Positions 63,531 through 64,000 of a stretch of DNA of 64,000 bases are shown one piece after another. The notes under the pieces were generated by a model. It did not search any database. It worked only from the letters and a program-made list of their open reading frames with translations, and was not told the DNA's origin. The DNA is from Gari tellinella. Lineage: Eukaryota > Mollusca > Bivalvia > Cardiida > Psammobiidae. The stretch spans positions 50,307,786 through 50,371,785 of the forward strand of contig OV277862.1 of NCBI GenBank assembly GCA_922989275.2. The letters are read 5' to 3'. Both the position numbers and the translations under genes were made by a program. The stretch's first letter is position 1. Each line of letters starts with the position of its first letter.

Positions 63531-63781
63531 GCATTCACCCCTGTAACTTTAAATAGATAATTCCAGTTTCCATTAAAGTCTAGTCTATTTATTGCAATAT
63601 AAGGCTGTTTTCTAGATGTACAGACTATTTCAAAATTATAAAGCAGTGCAGACCCTAATCAGAGGGCTCATTTGAGCCCTCTGATTAGGGTCTTCACTGT
63701 TTGTATAGGCCAACTACTTTTTACATATACATGTACAAAGTTCGTTAATGGGAAGTATACTCGTCGTTAGGGTTGAATGTG
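63531..63781 (+). mobile_element. MITE family D, complete
   Basis: 'cattcacccctgtaacttta' at left (TTAA lost), 'tagggttgaatgtg' before TTAA 63782-63785. Core apex 'gggctcatttgagccc'. Confidence 0.8.
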
Positions 63782-63821
63782 TTAAGAGATAACTCAATAA
63801 TTATGGAAGAATATTGTGATA

Positions 63822-64000
63822 CAGTGGAGAATCTGTTATTCTTTCCCAATAAACGCGTTTACGCTAAAACTATTATTTACAGTGCAAACAGTTTGGAGCC
63901 AGATCAGACGCCGGGTAACCCGGCGTCTGATCAGGCTCCAAACTGTTTGCCACCAAGATAAACAAGAATTATCAGAATTGTCTACGTTTTAGTGCTTTGC
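63822..64000 (+). mobile_element. MITE family A, cut by the window edge
   Basis: CAGTGGAGAATCTGTTATTC after TA 63820-63821, core at 63883-63950 in the A/A orientation; the right end is off the window. Confidence 0.9.

Overview
The window is AT-rich, intron-dominated metazoan DNA. The repeat types (short hairpin MITEs in several families, subterminal blocks rich in 'ttacctcccc', a GGTTCGAATCC-type SINE fragment followed by 'gatgggacgtaaaacacc', and degenerate tandem repeats) look like a mollusc, probably a bivalve. This is an inference from sequence character, not a species identification. There are no bacterial-style operons, CRISPR arrays or rRNA genes.

Host gene. One gene on the minus strand can be assembled from six exons with matching splice phases: 59856-59979 (signal peptide), 57324-57479 and 52315-52467 (CUB-like ectodomain), 47571-47851 (degenerate LDL-receptor class A module plus a transmembrane helix), 45218-45358 (cytosolic PPxY motif) and 9737-10139 (acidic and serine-rich tail). 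It predicts a single-pass, receptor-like membrane protein of at least 419 residues. The last exon found ends at a splice donor, so the gene continues further. Nearly everything else from about 9.7 to 60 kb is intron. The largest intron is about 35 kb and rests on the least certain exon link.

Left edge. Positions 1 to about 3,110 hold a GC-richer non-LTR retrotransposon on the minus strand, with an endonuclease and a reverse transcriptase separated by one in-frame stop. From 3.1 to 9.6 kb there is a degenerate repeat array and assorted MITEs.

Repeat landscape. I separate ten or more short non-autonomous families by their ends. Family A (TA-flanked, CAGTGGAG ends) and family C (TA-flanked, CCCTCTCTACAAC near the ends) look Tc1/mariner-like. 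Families B, D, F, I and J are flanked by TTAA with CCC...GGG ends, like piggyBac. Families E and G share CAGGGCT ends and 6-bp target duplications. There are two Tigger/pogo-like elements and one internally deleted mariner with transposase remains. Family B copies often share a single TTAA with the next copy and form chains. They flank exons 4 and 5 closely on both sides. A related long hairpin core with CAAACAG ends and a GATCAGA segment sits at the centre of several families whose termini are unrelated.

Other large structures. A composite inverted-repeat element of about 5.1 kb (13.79-18.88 kb) carries a 2.9-kb array of a 42-bp repeat. A 30/32-bp minisatellite (52.45-53.0 kb) repeats the 3' splice site of exon 3 many times. 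A repeat element of about 1.6 kb lies at 48.70-50.30 kb.
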